From: Clostridiales bacterium
GTDB lineage: Bacteria; Bacillota; Clostridia; Oscillospirales; Acutalibacteraceae
Direction of reading: 5' to 3'
Assembly: GCA_021200075.1 (NCBI GenBank)
Contig: JAJQGZ010000003.1
Location: 1-16,487, forward strand
Length of the DNA: 16,487 nucleotides
Positions 15,996 to 16,487 of the stretch are shown one piece after another. The notes under the pieces were generated by a model. That model did not search any database. It was not told the DNA's origin and saw only the letters and a list, made by a program, of their open reading frames with translations. Made by a program: the position numbers and the translations under genes. The first letter of the stretch is position 1. The number at the start of each line of letters is the position of its first letter.

Positions 15996-16023
15996 CCGCC
16001 CATGTTATACGCTTTTTTAAACA

Positions 16024-16052
16024 AAAAAAGGACGGCTAAAAAGCCGTCCTTT
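16024..16052 (-). terminator. Intrinsic terminator of tRNA-Leu
   Basis: An 11-bp perfect stem, AAAGGACGGCT (16027-16037) with AGCCGTCCTTT (16042-16052), closes a 4-base loop. On the minus strand it is followed by further T residues. It abuts the CCA end of the tRNA. Confidence 0.85.
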
Positions 16053-16136
16053 GGTGCGAGAGACGGGACTTGAACCCGTACGAGTCGCCCCACACGCCCC
16101 TCAAACGTGCGCGTCTGCCGATTCCGCCACTCTCGC
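16052..16136 (-). tRNA. tRNA-Leu (anticodon GAG), CCA encoded
   Basis: The minus-strand sequence folds as a class II tRNA. The acceptor GCGAGAG (from 16136) pairs with CTCTCGC; a D arm with GGCGGAAUCGGCAGACGC follows. The anticodon stem CACGT/GCGTG closes the loop TTGAGGG with anticodon GAG, which reads CUC and CUU. A long variable arm (GGGGCGACTC region) and a T arm with GGTTCAAGTCC follow. Discriminator A and CCA are encoded at 16055-16052. A single-gene unit with its own promoter and terminator. Confidence 0.95.
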
Positions 16137-16148
16137 TCAACGGTATGC

Positions 16149-16177
16149 ATTATAGCAAAACAGATAGTGTTTGTCAA
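16149..16177 (-). promoter_or_regulatory. Consensus sigma-A promoter of tRNA-Leu
   Basis: On the minus strand TTGACA (16172-16177) and TATAAT (16149-16154) are both perfect and 17 bases apart. The expected start is about 6 bases before the mature tRNA 5' end, leaving a very short leader. Confidence 0.9.
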
Positions 16178-16275
16178 TAGTTTTTTTAAAAATATTCAAA
16201 ACTGTTCATCATTGTTCATCGTAAGGAAAATTACAATTTATCCTGCGGTGATGCGATATTATATTCACTTGTTAC

Positions 16276-16487
16276 TCAGCCGAACATTGCCAGTATCTCA
16301 TCTTTCGGCACTGCGCCGCTTATGCGTTCGATTTCTTCTCCGTTTTTAAATGCGACAAGAGTCGGTACGCTCATTATATAATATTCCTGCGCAAGCTCCT
16401 TTGCCTCGTCCACATTTATTTTGCTAACTTTCATTTCCTTTGCAATTTCGTCAACGGTGGGCGGAAGCATTTTACACGGCATACACC
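16276..16487 (-). CDS. Thioredoxin, C-terminal part (N-terminus beyond the window)
   Basis: The frame runs to the right edge and reads C-MPCKMLPPTVDEIAKEM and onward, so the first Cys codon (16483-16485) and the following CMPCK form a thioredoxin CxxC site with Met-Pro between the cysteines. Further family marks are KINVDEAKELAQEYYIMSVPT, which holds the cis-Pro of the SVPTLVAF motif, and the ending FKNGEEIERISGAVPKDEI. The ATG at 16480-16482 lies inside the active site and is not the start. Thioredoxins reduce disulfides in cytosolic proteins, recharged by thioredoxin reductase. No clear terminator is seen between its stop and the tRNA promoter. Confidence 0.88.
   Translation of the reverse strand, partial: CMPCKMLPPTVDEIAKEMKVSKINVDEAKELAQEYYIMSVPTLVAFKNGEEIERISGAVPKDEILAMFG

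Noticed and set aside
16052..16136. tRNA-Leu as an integration site
   Set aside because: No integrase gene or repeated tRNA end is seen nearby, and its own terminator directly follows.
16201..16219. Direct repeat TGTTCATC, two copies, near the thioredoxin end
   Set aside because: Only 8 bases and two copies in AT-rich intergenic sequence; easily due to chance.

Overview
The window looks like ordinary chromosome from a low-to-mid-GC Gram-positive Clostridia, most likely of the Ruminococcaceae/Oscillospiraceae type. This is inferred from strong sigma-A promoters, AGGAGG-type ribosome sites, a YpeB spore-germination protein, the COG2509 FAD protein, a DUF5050-like protein and glycogen enzymes. 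No species is assigned. I see no prophage, insertion sequence, CRISPR array, toxin/antitoxin pair or recognisable defence system.

Layout, left to right. Positions 1-212 hold an unrecognised gene end or open stretch and a bidirectional terminator. Positions 213-5517 (minus strand) carry a unit transcribed right to left: a cytoplasmic GH13 amylase/neopullulanase-like enzyme, an HI0933-like flavoprotein with two apparent frameshifts, a COG2509 FAD dehydrogenase, and trmB. A terminator at 5570-5599 separates this unit from glgP (glycogen/maltodextrin phosphorylase), which has its own clear sigma-A promoter and an unusual Lys/Ser-rich tail. Positions 8266-13193 (minus) form a second unit: proB, proA, a membrane-anchored DUF5050-like propeller protein overlapping proA by 4 bases, and a polysaccharide flippase. 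From about 13194 to 13442 there is a divergent control region with several inverted repeats.

On the plus strand follow ypeB (one apparent frameshift) and a small Asp/Ser/Thr-rich lipoprotein (one apparent frameshift). A bidirectional terminator follows, then a minus-strand SDR (FabG-like) gene with its own promoter and a possible 15-codon leader ORF. Next come a minus-strand tRNA-Leu(GAG) with a consensus promoter and terminator, and at the right edge the C-terminal part of a thioredoxin.

Functionally, GlgP and the GH13 enzyme together would break down glycogen or maltodextrins in the cytoplasm. ProB and ProA make glutamate-5-semialdehyde for proline. YpeB implies a spore former. The most important caution is that four reading-frame breaks in three otherwise well-conserved or coherent genes are each explained by one base, at least three of them in homopolymer runs. 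This fits uncorrected sequencing error better than gene decay. I did not find a convincing new multi-gene system. The best leads are single-gene oddities (GlgP tail, TrmB active-site changes, solitary ypeB plus lipoprotein, the SDR leader ORF) and several undescribed palindromic sites near promoters.
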